Positions 50,017 through 58,808 of a stretch of 64,000 nt of DNA are shown piece by piece. Within the stretch, counting starts at the first letter, position 1. Each line of letters begins with the position of its first letter. This DNA is from Acidimicrobiia bacterium. GTDB taxonomy: Bacteria > Actinomycetota > Acidimicrobiia > UBA2766. The notes under the pieces are model-generated. The model worked only from the letters and a program-made list of their open reading frames with translations, did no database searches and was not told the DNA's origin. The stretch is from positions 1-64,000 of the forward strand of contig JADZDR010000052.1 in assembly GCA_020850945.1 (NCBI GenBank), read 5' to 3'. The translations under genes were made by a program, and so were the position numbers.

Positions 50017-51216
50017 ATGTCGTCGCTGCCAGCTGTGAAGACCAACCCGACTCGCACGAGAGCCCTCCTCGTCCTCGCCCTCGTGCTGCTGGGCGGCGTT
50101 GTCGTTCCGCCAAGCGGGTCAGCCTTCGCGACTCCCGCCGCGAGGCCGTACCGGGGGCCTGTCGAGCCGTATCAGCCCTACGCGGGCCAATCCACATGCG
50201 ATCCCACGCCGAAACCCGGGGTCGCGCAGTTCCGCAGTCTGATTCTGGCCGCATACCCCGGAACCGGCGCCGGGACCACCGAACGCGGCTGCAATTCCGG
50301 GGGCAAGTCGGAGCACAAGGAGGGACGTGCCTGGGACTGGGGGGTACGGGCGGATGTCCCGGCACAGAAGGCGGCCGCAGGGGACCTGCTCGAATGGCTG
50401 CTCGCGACGGACTCCGCCGGGAACGCGCATGCGATCGCCCGGCGCCTCGGTCTCATGTACGTCATCTGGGATCACCGGATCTGGAAGTCCTACCAGGCCG
50501 ACAAGGGCTGGCAGCAGTACACGGGGTCGAATCCGCACACCGACCACGTCCACTTCAGCTTCAGTTGGCCAGGTGCCCTCGGTCAGACCTCCTTCTTCTA
50601 CCCGACGGACTGGTTGCGCGGGTACGCCCTCAATCCGGCAAACCCGGCCCAGTTCTGGAAGCTGGATCTCTACGGGGCCATCGAAGGGTTCGGGGGAGCA
50701 CCGGACTTCGGCAATGCACCCAGATGGCCCGGCTGGGGCATAGCCCGTGACCTCGTGCCCCACCGGTCCGGTGCGTCGGCTTTCGTCCTCGACGGTTGGG
50801 GAGGGGTACATCCGGTCAACACCCAGGTCAGACCGCAATCGGGCCCATACTGGAAGGGATGGGACATTGCCCGCGGGTTCGCCCTCGTCTCCGACACCGA
50901 CGGCGTGATCGTCGACGGTTTCGGCGGGATCCATGCTGTCGGGAACCCCGCGAACGTGCACGTCAACGTGGCGGGGAGTCCGTATTGGAACAACTGGGAC
51001 ATCGCCCGCGACATCGTGCTGCTTCCCGACGCGAGCGGCGGTTACGTGCTCGATGCCTGGGGTGGCATCCATGCCTTCGGGCAGGCGCGCCCGGCGGTGT
51101 CGGGTCCCTACTGGCCGGGCTGGGACATCGCGCGTGACATACAGCTCCGCGCGGATCTCGTCGGCGGCTGGGTCTTCGACGGCTGGGGGGGAGTCCACTG
51201 GTTCTGGATCGGGTGA
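50017..51216 (+). CDS. Secreted M15-like metallopeptidase-fold protein with W-D-I-A-R repeats
   Basis: 399 residues from ATG 50017, which follows GGGAGGAG. Residues 1-38 are a signal peptide. Residues ~50-190 match the ARB-07466/D-Ala-D-Ala peptidase-like domain: the metal ligands His100 and Asp107 in S-E-H-K-E-G-R-A-W-D-W, and His174, His177, His179 in H-T-D-H-V-H-F-S-F. Such domains act on peptidoglycan stems. From about residue 210 come four full W-D-I-A-R repeats plus a partial one. The gene is divergent from the DPA operon and upstream of the exporter genes. Confidence 0.87.
   Translation: MSSLPAVKTNPTRTRALLVLALVLLGGVVVPPSGSAFATPAARPYRGPVEPYQPYAGQSTCDPTPKPGVAQFRSLILAAYPGTGAGTTERGCNSGGKSEHKEGRAWDWGVRADVPAQKAAAGDLLEWLLATDSAGNAHAIARRLGLMYVIWDHRIWKSYQADKGWQQYTGSNPHTDHVHFSFSWPGALGQTSFFYPTDWLRGYALNPANPAQFWKLDLYGAIEGFGGAPDFGNAPRWPGWGIARDLVPHRSGASAFVLDGWGGVHPVNTQVRPQSGPYWKGWDIARGFALVSDTDGVIVDGFGGIHAVGNPANVHVNVAGSPYWNNWDIARDIVLLPDASGGYVLDAWGGIHAFGQARPAVSGPYWPGWDIARDIQLRADLVGGWVFDGWGGVHWFWIG
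50650..51213 (+). repeat. W-D-I-A-R repeat array, four to five units (peptidase)
   Basis: Units start at R-W-P-G-W-G-I-A-R, Y-W-K-G-W-D-I-A-R-G, Y-W-N-N-W-D-I-A-R and Y-W-P-G-W-D-I-A-R, with a degenerate leading strand (L-D-L-Y-G-A-I-E-G-F-G-G-A-P) that could close a five-bladed ring. Confidence 0.88.
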
Positions 51217-51358
51217 GCTGAGACCCACTCGTCGACCCATGGTGGCTGCATGTGCGGATCCGCCGGCCCGATGATAGGGTTGGCGGTCCCGATGGGTCTG
51301 GCGTCCCTACCCGCCGGGTCCCCGGCGTCCCCCACCTCCCCCTACTCCTTTCCCACCG

Positions 51359-52297
51359 ATGAACGCAGCCCCGTCTCCAGACAACGCGACCGCAGCGCGA
51401 GACACGTCGCTCATGCGTGTCAACGAGCCGACGAGGTTCTGGCGCGGCTTCGTCCCCTCGGTACGTGACGTCTGGCGCTATCGCGAGTTGCTCACGAACC
51501 TCACGCGTCTGCAGCTCAAGGTCAAGTACAAGAACTCGTCGCTCGGGTTCCTGTGGTCCCTCGCCCGCCCCATCCTTCTCCTCATCGTCTACTCCCTGGT
51601 CTTCTCGACGTTTCTGCGGGCCGGCATCCCCTACTTCCCCATCTACCTCTTCACGGGTCTGATCGTGTGGGACCTCTTCGCCTCGACGCAGGGGGGCGCG
51701 ACGAACGCGATCGTCGGGAACGCGGGCCTCATCAAGAAGGTGTACTTCCCCCGCGAGATCCTCACACTGTCCGTCGTCGGCTCCACGCTCTTTCACTTCG
51801 CCCTGCAGTTCCTGGTCCTCGTAGGCGTCCTCGTCGTGTTCCGCTACGACTTCCTCGGCTGGAACCTCCTCCTCGCGCCCATCGCGTTCGTCGCGCTGGT
51901 CTTGTTCATGACCGGGATCGCCTTCCTCTTCTCCGTGGCGAACGTCCGCTACAGAGACGTGCAACACATCATCGAGGTCCTGCTCCTCTTCTGGTTCTGG
52001 ATGACCCCGATCGTCTATCCGGCCGACTTCGCGATCTCCGGCCTGGGAGGGGTGTCCCGCGTCCTGGCGTGGGCCTACCAGTTGAACCCCATGTTCCCCA
52101 TCGTCACGGCCTTCCAGCGCGCGGCCTACAAGGACATGGACGCGGTCGCAGCCGACGGGACCCCCGTCCTGTACCAGGCCAGCGTCCAGCGTTACCTTGG
52201 GCTGCTCGGAATCGTGATCGCGTTCTCCCTGTTCCTGATCTGGCTCGGTCAGAGGGTCTTCGCCAAGGCCGAGGGCAACTTCGCGCAGGAGCTCTGA
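51359..52297 (+). CDS. wzm: ABC-2 type polysaccharide export permease (Wzm-like)
   Basis: A 312-residue permease with six predicted helices. The N-terminal amphipathic part R-E-L-L-T-N-L-T-R-L-Q-L-K-V-K-Y-K-N-S-S-L-G-F is typical of Wzm/TagG/RfbA exporters. The start may be ATG 51359 or ATG 51413; neither has a good ribosome site. Its stop overlaps the ATPase start by one base (TGATG). The pair exports a lipid-linked glycan across the membrane. The symbol is by functional type. Confidence 0.9.
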   Translation: MNAAPSPDNATAARDTSLMRVNEPTRFWRGFVPSVRDVWRYRELLTNLTRLQLKVKYKNSSLGFLWSLARPILLLIVYSLVFSTFLRAGIPYFPIYLFTGLIVWDLFASTQGGATNAIVGNAGLIKKVYFPREILTLSVVGSTLFHFALQFLVLVGVLVVFRYDFLGWNLLLAPIAFVALVLFMTGIAFLFSVANVRYRDVQHIIEVLLLFWFWMTPIVYPADFAISGLGGVSRVLAWAYQLNPMFPIVTAFQRAAYKDMDAVAADGTPVLYQASVQRYLGLLGIVIAFSLFLIWLGQRVFAKAEGNFAQEL

Positions 52298-53487
52298 TGA
52301 GCGCAGTCATCCAAGTCAAGGACCTCTCCAAGCAGTTCACCCTGCGTCACGACGCTTCACTCAAGGAGCGGGTCGTGAACCGGATTCGAGGCGCCAACAC
52401 GGACGAGACCTTCTGGGCGCTGCGGAACCTGTCCTTCGATCTCGAGCAGGGCAAGACGCTCAGTCTGATCGGCCCGAACGGCTCCGGCAAGTCGACGTTG
52501 CTCAAGATCATCGGCGGGATCATCGAGCCGACGGAGGGCTGGGTGGCGCGGCGAGGCCGCCTCGCCGCCCTCCTCGAGTTGGGCGCCGGGTTCCATCCCG
52601 ACCTGACCGGACGTGAGAACGTCTACGTGAACGCCAGCATCCTCGGCCTCTCGAACAGACAGATAGACAAGTACTTCGACGACATCATCGAATTCAGCGA
52701 GATCGAGAAGTTCATCGACAACCAGGTCAAGTTCTACAGCTCGGGTATGTACGTGCGGCTCGCGTTCTCCGTGGCGGTCCACGTCGAGCCCGAGATCCTG
52801 CTCATCGACGAGGTCCTCGCCGTGGGTGACGAGCCCTTCCAACAGAAGTGCATGGAGAGGATCAAGACCTTCCAGGACGAGGGACGCACGCTCGTGTTCG
52901 TCACGCACAGCCTCGACATCCTGCGCCAGTTCTGCGACGAGGCGATCCTGCTCGACCAGGGCAACGTCCTCGCCCACGGGCCCCCCTCGGAGGTCGTGAG
53001 CGAGTTCCGCGAACGGTTCCTTCCGCACCTCGAGGAGGAGGAGGACGAGTTCGGCACGCGTGAGGTCGAGATCAAGGGCCTCAGGGTCCTCGACGGAGAC
53101 GGGGTGGAGCGGGACAAGTTCAGCCCCGGCGACGACGTCGTCCTCGAGATCACCTATGACGCCCACGAGACGATCGCGGACCCGGTCTTCGGCATCGCGA
53201 TCCTGAACCAGGTCGACGCCCTCGTCTACGGCACGAACACGGACTTCCAGGGAATCTCGGTCGCGCGCGTCCACGGCGAGGGGATCGCGAGGTTCACGTT
53301 CCCGTCGATCCCCATCGTGGACGGCCGCTACTACGTGACGGTCGCCGTGCATTCGAGGGACGGCGAGGTCCAGTATCACCGCATCGAGCGCCTCGGACAG
53401 TTCCGTGTCGTCTCGGGCGCCGAGCACGCCGGTTTCCTCCACCTCGAACCCACCATCGACATCGTCGACAGGGAGTCGTCGGGTTGA
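52297..53487 (+). CDS. wzt: ABC polysaccharide export ATPase with C-terminal binding domain (Wzt-like)
   Basis: A 396-residue protein. Walker A is G-P-N-G-S-G-K-S-T, the signature is the divergent Y-S-S-G-M-Y-V-R-L as in TagH/Wzt, and Walker B is I-L-L-I-D-E-V-L-A-V-G-D. Residues ~245-390 form a beta-sandwich like the Wzt carbohydrate-binding domain, which recognises the modified end of the polymer. That makes the capping-type methyltransferases in this region candidate partners. Confidence 0.92.
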   Translation: MSAVIQVKDLSKQFTLRHDASLKERVVNRIRGANTDETFWALRNLSFDLEQGKTLSLIGPNGSGKSTLLKIIGGIIEPTEGWVARRGRLAALLELGAGFHPDLTGRENVYVNASILGLSNRQIDKYFDDIIEFSEIEKFIDNQVKFYSSGMYVRLAFSVAVHVEPEILLIDEVLAVGDEPFQQKCMERIKTFQDEGRTLVFVTHSLDILRQFCDEAILLDQGNVLAHGPPSEVVSEFRERFLPHLEEEEDEFGTREVEIKGLRVLDGDGVERDKFSPGDDVVLEITYDAHETIADPVFGIAILNQVDALVYGTNTDFQGISVARVHGEGIARFTFPSIPIVDGRYYVTVAVHSRDGEVQYHRIERLGQFRVVSGAEHAGFLHLEPTIDIVDRESSG

Positions 53488-53524
53488 GTCGGGCCCGGGA
53501 GGGCGGGGGGGACCCCGACCTGCT

Positions 53525-55327
53525 TCAGTACCACTGGGGTGTGAGGCGAAGGATCCGATCCGAGTTCGAGCCGTTGGACGTGGTCACGTAGAGCCTGCCG
53601 TCCGGTCCCTGCACAGGCGTGCGGAGACGGCCGGCTTCGTCCTGGAATGTGGCCACAGCGGCTACGAGGGCCCCAGCGGGCGTGATGGTCATGAGCATGA
53701 GGCGCTGGGACTTCAGCATGGCCACGACGAGGGCTCCGTCCCACACCTTCCACGCTGAACCCGTGACGAACGTGATACCGGACGGGGCGAGGGTGGGGGA
53801 GCCCGACTTCCACGTCGGCAGAATCGCGCCCGGGAACTCGGCCGTGTCGGTCATCGGGACCGCCTGGTTGTATCCGGGAACGGGGTTCCAGCCGTAGTTG
53901 CCTCCCGCCTGCAGGAGGTTCACCTCGTCGTCCTTGTCCGGGCCGTGCTCCGCCCCCCACATCTGGGTGGTGCCGGGCCGGAGTGCGAGGCCCTGCGGGT
54001 TGCGGTGCCCGAATGTGTAGACGCGGCGCTGGTTCGCATCGGCGGATCCCGAGAACGGATTCTCGGGCCAGCCCGCACCCGTGTCTTTGTCGATGCGGAG
54101 GGTCTTGCCGGCGAGGCTCCCCAGGTCCTGGGGAGCCGTTCCCCCGGCTCCGTCCCCGGTCGTGATCCACAGAGCCCCTTCGGGTCCGAAGCGCAGGCGG
54201 CAGCCGTGGTGGATGCTGGGGCTGTCAGCCGGGATCCCGTCGACGACGACCTCCTTGGTGGTCGCCTGCGTGAAGTCGGGTGAGAGCTGCCAGCGCACGA
54301 CCCGCACGTCCTGGCTGCCGCCGGTGTCGTGCGAATAGCACGTGTAGATCTCGCGGTCGGAGAAATCGGCGTCCGCGACGACACCCATGAGACCCGATTC
54401 CACCCCCGTCGTGAGTACGTCAGAGAGGTCTGCCGTCACCTGCGTGACAACGTCGCCAGGGTCGATCTGAGCGTTTGCGCCGGGGGCGATCCGCTTGATG
54501 CGCGGCGGGTTGCGTTCGGTGAAGAGAGCAGAACCGTCGGGCAGGAACGTCAGGTCCCAGGGGACGTTGAGGCCTGTGACGATCTGTTCGACCCCGAATG
54601 CCCTCGGTGCGACGTAGAACATGTGGAGTGCCTGCGTGGCATCGAGAACCCAGCCCCCCGAACCGTCAGCGGACACGGCGAGGCCACGCACCCTGTCCTG
54701 GCCGGGCGAGTACATCGCCCCCTGCGCCTCGGGCGCGGTACCGAAGGCATGTGTTCCGCCCCATGCGTCCATGACGTACCCGCCGCTGCCACCCGGGAGG
54801 ATGACGACCTCACGCGCTATGTGCCACCCCGGCCAATACGGCCCTCCGGCCGGGACCTCGTATCCGCCGAAGGCGTGCAGTCCGCCCCACCCGTCGAGGA
54901 CGACTCCCGCCGTCGAGCTGCCGGGCACGTACGCGACGTCGACTGCGATGTCCCATTGTTGCCAATAGGGTCCGCCGCTGGGTTTGGGAGCACCGCCGAA
55001 GGCGTGCAGGCCTCCCCACCCGTCCACGATGAGGCCGGACGACCCGTCCGCTCGCAATGCCATGCCGCGGGCGATGTCCCACTGGGGCCAGTACGGTCCG
55101 CCGCTGGGTTTGGCAGCGCCACCGAAGGGGTGGAGGCCTCCCCACCCGTCGAGCACCACCCCTGACGTGTCGTCTGCGCGCAGCGCCATGTCCCGGGCGA
55201 TGTCCCAACCCGGCCAGTGGGGAACGGATGGCGGGGCATCCGGGTCGACGGCCGCCTGCGCCGTCGGCCCCGGGCCGATGACTGCGATGGCTGCCAAGAC
55301 GAGCGCGAGAACCCACGCGAGTCGCAT
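53525..55327 (-). CDS. PQQ-dependent sugar dehydrogenase-like protein with N-terminal W-D-I-A-R repeats
   Basis: 600 residues from ATG 55327 (TTG codons at 55354/55351, close to a GGAGG, are alternatives). Residues 1-26 are a signal peptide. Five W-D-I-A-R repeats fill residues ~35-245. Residues ~250-600 are a soluble glucose/sorbosone dehydrogenase six-bladed propeller: V-P-W-D-L-T-F-L-P-D-G, S-I-H-H-G-C-R-L-R-F-G-P-E-G and G-A-E-H-G-P-D-K-D-D-E-V-N. Here the repeat module is N-terminal, unlike in the other four proteins. It likely oxidises a sugar at the cell surface using PQQ. Confidence 0.88.
   Translation of the reverse strand: MRLAWVLALVLAAIAVIGPGPTAQAAVDPDAPPSVPHWPGWDIARDMALRADDTSGVVLDGWGGLHPFGGAAKPSGGPYWPQWDIARGMALRADGSSGLIVDGWGGLHAFGGAPKPSGGPYWQQWDIAVDVAYVPGSSTAGVVLDGWGGLHAFGGYEVPAGGPYWPGWHIAREVVILPGGSGGYVMDAWGGTHAFGTAPEAQGAMYSPGQDRVRGLAVSADGSGGWVLDATQALHMFYVAPRAFGVEQIVTGLNVPWDLTFLPDGSALFTERNPPRIKRIAPGANAQIDPGDVVTQVTADLSDVLTTGVESGLMGVVADADFSDREIYTCYSHDTGGSQDVRVVRWQLSPDFTQATTKEVVVDGIPADSPSIHHGCRLRFGPEGALWITTGDGAGGTAPQDLGSLAGKTLRIDKDTGAGWPENPFSGSADANQRRVYTFGHRNPQGLALRPGTTQMWGAEHGPDKDDEVNLLQAGGNYGWNPVPGYNQAVPMTDTAEFPGAILPTWKSGSPTLAPSGITFVTGSAWKVWDGALVVAMLKSQRLMLMTITPAGALVAAVATFQDEAGRLRTPVQGPDGRLYVTTSNGSNSDRILRLTPQWY
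54597..55224 (-). repeat. W-D-I-A-R repeat array, five units (sugar dehydrogenase)
   Basis: Units start at H-W-P-G-W-D-I-A-R, Y-W-P-Q-W-D-I-A-R-G, Y-W-Q-Q-W-D-I-A-V, Y-W-P-G-W-H-I-A-R and the degenerate Y-S-P-G-Q-D-R-V-R-G. Units 1-3 share V-D/L-D-G-W-G-G-L-H-(P/A)-F-G-G. Confidence 0.9.
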
Positions 55328-55467
55328 CGGTACAGCAGACTGGGTACCCAACAAGCCTCCGGTGCCGCCCCGATCGACCCTTGTGGAGTGGCAAGTGCGG
55401 AGAGTGTAGCGTCACGTACGTGTTGACCCCCGTCAGGGGGAATCCGCCTCCAAGGAAGTGAGCAACG

Positions 55468-56466
55468 ATGACGCGTGCCTTGATCACGGGTGTCACGGGC
55501 CCAGACGGCATGTACCTCGCCGAGTTCCTCGTGGGCAAGGGATACGAGGTCTACGGGATGATCCGGGGCCAGAACAACCCCTTGGCCGAGAACGTCCGTA
55601 GATCGGTTCCCAGTGTGGAGCTCGTCGAAGGTGATCTCGGCGATATCTCCTCCCTCATAGGCGTGATGGAGCAGACGCAACCCGACGAGGTCTACAACCT
55701 CGGTGCCATCAGCTTCGTGGGCCTCTCCTTCAAGCAACCCGAGTTGACGGCGAACATCACAGGGCTCGGCGTCCTCCGCATGCTGGAAGCCATCCGGATC
55801 GTGGGTGGATCGGACGCGAATCCGATCCGCTTCTACCAGGCGTCGTCGTCCGAGATGTTCGGTCGTGTGCGGGAGACCCCCCAGACCGAGATGACACCGT
55901 TTCACCCCCGTAGCCCCTACGGGGTCGCCAAGGTGTTCGGTCACAACACGACCGTCAACTACCGGGAGGCGTATGGCATCTTCGCCTGCTCGGGCATCCT
56001 CTTCAACCATGAGTCGCCACGTCGGGGCCTCGAGTTCGTCACGCGCAAGATCAGCCACGCGGTTGCCCGTATCAAGCTGGGTCTGCAGGACTCGGTAGCC
56101 CTCGGCAACCTCGAGTCGAGCCGGGACTGGGGATTCGCCGGAGAGTACGTGGAGGCGATGTGGCTGATGCTCCAGCAGGACGAACCGGACGACTACGTGA
56201 TCGCAACGGGTGAGACGTACTCGATTCGGGAGTTCCTGGACCTTGCCTTCAGCCACATAGGAGTGGAGGACTGGGCGTCCTGCGTCGTCCAGGATGCACG
56301 CTACATGCGCCCCGCCGAAGTCGACCTGCTCGTGGGTGATGCCACGAAGGCCAAAGAGAAGCTCGGCTGGGAACCCCGGACGCCCTTCTCCGAGCTCGTC
56401 CGCATGATGGTCGAGTCGGACATCGAGGACCAGGCCAACAAGCTCGAGGAGAGCACGATCAGGTGA
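55468..56466 (+). CDS. gmd: GDP-mannose 4,6-dehydratase
   Basis: A 332-residue extended [15 protein letters not shown] is the cofactor loop, [10 protein letters not shown] the GMD signature, and S-S-S-E-M-F-G-R-V plus Y-G-V-A-K give the catalytic Thr/Ser-Glu, Tyr and Lys. [14 protein letters not shown] and [10 protein letters not shown] are further GMD markers. It converts GDP-mannose to GDP-4-keto-6-deoxymannose for fucose, rhamnose or similar 6-deoxy sugars. AAGGAAG precedes the ATG. It leads a four-gene run with the next gene overlapping by four bases. Confidence 0.94.
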   Translation: MTRALITGVTGPDGMYLAEFLVGKGYEVYGMIRGQNNPLAENVRRSVPSVELVEGDLGDISSLIGVMEQTQPDEVYNLGAISFVGLSFKQPELTANITGLGVLRMLEAIRIVGGSDANPIRFYQASSSEMFGRVRETPQTEMTPFHPRSPYGVAKVFGHNTTVNYREAYGIFACSGILFNHESPRRGLEFVTRKISHAVARIKLGLQDSVALGNLESSRDWGFAGEYVEAMWLMLQQDEPDDYVIATGETYSIREFLDLAFSHIGVEDWASCVVQDARYMRPAEVDLLVGDATKAKEKLGWEPRTPFSELVRMMVESDIEDQANKLEESTIR

Positions 56467-57632
56467 GCCCACCCTCGCCGCGACCAGGCAGCCCGGCGGT
56501 ATTGGGCTTCGTCTCGACTGGGTGTACCGGACCGGACGTCGAGAACTTCGTGCGGCGTCTCGCCCGGCACTGTCGTGTCGTGGCGGCAGACGACCGTTCC
56601 GTCGACAGCGGGAGGATCAGTGCCGTGTTCGCGGCATCCCGCGATGCCTGGGGGAGCTTCCCCTCGGATCTTCCCACCGCCGTGTGGCTGCAGCCGGGGG
56701 AGTCTCCCGTACCCGAGTCGGCGTGCCTGGCCGTGGGAACGGACGTGCCCGCCCACGTGGGAGTCAACGTCGACCCCTGCGCTCTCCGCCACCCCGTCGA
56801 CCTCGCCTCGCGGCGATTCTCCAATCCGTACATGCGGTCCCGGCTACGACGCGCGCGGGGGATCGGCGAGGCGCTGGTCGTCGACACAAGGCAGATGGAG
56901 AGGAGGGACCGTGAGTACCGTCGCGTACTCGCGCTCGCCTCGGCCGTGGTCGTCGACTCCGACACCGTCCTCGATGCCCTGGCGTGCGGTGCCCCCGCAG
57001 TCGCGGCGACCGGTACGAGTCACGCGATCGGGCTGCCGGCCGGTCTCGTGCCCGAGGCAGACGAGACGGCCCTGATGAGCAAGGCGTCGGTGCTGGGTCG
57101 CGACCCGCTCGCGTCGTCTGCCGCGGCTCTTGCGGGTCGGCGCCACGTGGAGGCCCACCACGACCTTGATCTGCCCGCGGTCGACCTGATCGAGGCACTC
57201 GGGGCGGCTGCCCCTGTGACACCGCTCGAGGCTGCCCTCCGCAGGGCTCTGTCGGGCATCAGTGCTGCCGACGACGCCGCCGTACGGGGTAGGATCTCCC
57301 GCGTTCTGCGTGGGCTGGACGCGGATCCGAGGCCGAAGGAGGGCCCGCAGGTGACACGACAGCCGGCCGGGCGGGCGCGGATGAAGGACCGATTGCGCCC
57401 GTTCCTGCACAGGACACTCGCCTGGTTCGTGCGAGAGGAGGCCCGCGGGGTGGCGGACGAGGAGTTGGGGCGGTCGGACGAGCTCGTTGCCGAACTGACG
57501 CAGCGCCTCGACGACTTCGGCGCCCTCGATGCCCGCGCCTCAGCCGCCGAGCTCGAAGCGCGCCTCGAGATCCTCAAAGCCGATGTGCGGGCGGTCGAGG
57601 GACGGGTTCAGGCCCTCGAGGAGGGCGTGTAG
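56463..57632 (+). CDS. Degenerate GT-B-like protein with coiled-coil tail
   Basis: A 389-residue protein whose GTG start overlaps the gmd stop. The central part contains [23 protein letters not shown], reminiscent of the donor-domain E-x7-E region of GT4 enzymes but without the acidic pair. The other GT-B motifs are not clear. The C-terminal ~90 residues are a basic helix ([18 protein letters not shown]) followed by a coiled coil. It could be an inactive transferase acting as a scaffold for the assembly complex. I do not assign an activity. Confidence 0.65.
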   Translation: MSPPSPRPGSPAVLGFVSTGCTGPDVENFVRRLARHCRVVAADDRSVDSGRISAVFAASRDAWGSFPSDLPTAVWLQPGESPVPESACLAVGTDVPAHVGVNVDPCALRHPVDLASRRFSNPYMRSRLRRARGIGEALVVDTRQMERRDREYRRVLALASAVVVDSDTVLDALACGAPAVAATGTSHAIGLPAGLVPEADETALMSKASVLGRDPLASSAAALAGRRHVEAHHDLDLPAVDLIEALGAAAPVTPLEAALRRALSGISAADDAAVRGRISRVLRGLDADPRPKEGPQVTRQPAGRARMKDRLRPFLHRTLAWFVREEARGVADEELGRSDELVAELTQRLDDFGALDARASAAELEARLEILKADVRAVEGRVQALEEGV

Positions 57633-57694
57633 GTGTGACACCGCAGGGGGCCCCGCCACCCTGATCACTGAGGAGCTGTTCGGGCTCCCTTCGA

Positions 57695-57700
57695 TATACT
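57695..57700 (+). promoter_or_regulatory. -10 box TATACT, leaderless start of rmlA
   Basis: TATACT is six bases before the ATG at 57707, with no ribosome-binding site between. This is the clearest leaderless promoter in the window. It lies in the 74-bp gap after the upstream gene, so rmlA can be transcribed independently of gmd. Confidence 0.55.
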
Positions 57701-57706
57701 GCCCGG

Positions 57707-58774
57707 ATGCCCACGAAGGCCCTGGTCCTGGCGGGTGGGAGCGGTACTCGACTGCGCCCGATCACCCACACCAGTGCCAAGCAACTCGTCCCTCTCGCGA
57801 ACCGGCCCATCCTGTTCTACTGCCTGGATGCGATCGCCGCGGTCGGCATACGTGACGTGGGGATCATCGTGGGGGAGACCGCGCCGATGATCAAGGACGC
57901 CGTCGGAGACGGAGGCGAGTTCGGCCTCGACGTCACCTACATCCACCAGGAGGCACCGCTGGGTCTGGGGCACTGCGTCCTGATCGCCCGGGACTACCTC
58001 GCCTCCGATCCGTTCATCATGTACCTGGGCGACAACTTCCTTGTCGACAGCCTGTCGAGCTTCGTCGAGGAGTTCGACACGACTCGGCCGAGTGCGCAGA
58101 TCCTGCTCAAAGAGGTCGAGGATCCACGCCAGTTCGGGGTCGCGATCATCCGGGACGGTGAAGTCGTGGGGCTCGTCGAGAAGCCTCCGGATCCACCGTC
58201 CAATCTCGCCCTGATCGGCGTCTACATGTTCGATGTGGCAATCCACGAAGCTGTGCGCGCGATCCGCCCCTCGGCACGAGGCGAGCTCGAGATCACCGAT
58301 GCGATCCAATGGTTGATCGAGCACGACCACGTCGTGAGGTCCCATGTCATAGAGGGAGACTGGATCGACACGGGGAAGCGCCAGGACATCCTGGCCGCGA
58401 ATCGCATCGTACTCGACCTGCTGAGGAGGGACCTCAAGGGCACGATGGATCCCGAGAGCCGCGTGGTCGGCCGGGTCGTCGTCGAGCCGGGAGCCAAACT
58501 CGTGCGCAGCGAGGTGCGAGGTCCGGCAATCGTCGGCACGGGGACGCAGTTGATCGACTCGTTCGTAGGCCCGTTCACGTCGATCGCCGGCAACTGCCGG
58601 CTCGAGGATTGCGAGATCGACCACTCGATCGTGCTCGAGGGATCGCGGGTGACAGGTGTGAAGCGCATCGCCGACAGCCTCATAGGTCGCGAGGCCACGA
58701 TCGAGCCTTCGACCGACCAGCCCCGCGCATATCGCTTCCTCGTGGGCGACCACAGTGAGATCCACCTGCCGTGA
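57707..58774 (+). CDS. rmlA: Glucose-1-phosphate thymidylyltransferase, long form (RmlA family)
   Basis: A 355-residue nucleotidyltransferase. L-A-G-G-S-G-T-R-L-R-P-I-T-H-T-S-A-K-Q-L is the nucleotide signature, Y-L-G-D-N-F holds the metal Asp, and V-E-K-P-P and G-D-W-I-D-T-G-K are donor-site motifs. The C-terminal ~110 residues form left-handed beta-helix turns, the mark of the long RmlA variant. It makes dTDP-glucose; no rmlB, C or D gene is in the window, so the product must feed genes elsewhere or a different sugar. Confidence 0.92.
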   Translation: MPTKALVLAGGSGTRLRPITHTSAKQLVPLANRPILFYCLDAIAAVGIRDVGIIVGETAPMIKDAVGDGGEFGLDVTYIHQEAPLGLGHCVLIARDYLASDPFIMYLGDNFLVDSLSSFVEEFDTTRPSAQILLKEVEDPRQFGVAIIRDGEVVGLVEKPPDPPSNLALIGVYMFDVAIHEAVRAIRPSARGELEITDAIQWLIEHDHVVRSHVIEGDWIDTGKRQDILAANRIVLDLLRRDLKGTMDPESRVVGRVVVEPGAKLVRSEVRGPAIVGTGTQLIDSFVGPFTSIAGNCRLEDCEIDHSIVLEGSRVTGVKRIADSLIGREATIEPSTDQPRAYRFLVGDHSEIHLP

Positions 58775-58808
58775 TCCTGCGACGTCCTCTCGTTCCGTCC
58801 GATCCGCT

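Noticed and set aside
55413-55440. CACGTACGTG palindrome and CCCCC-GTCA-GGGGG hairpin before gmd
   Set aside because: Both are short and GC-rich enough to be chance in this genome; no recognised operator or riboswitch pattern.
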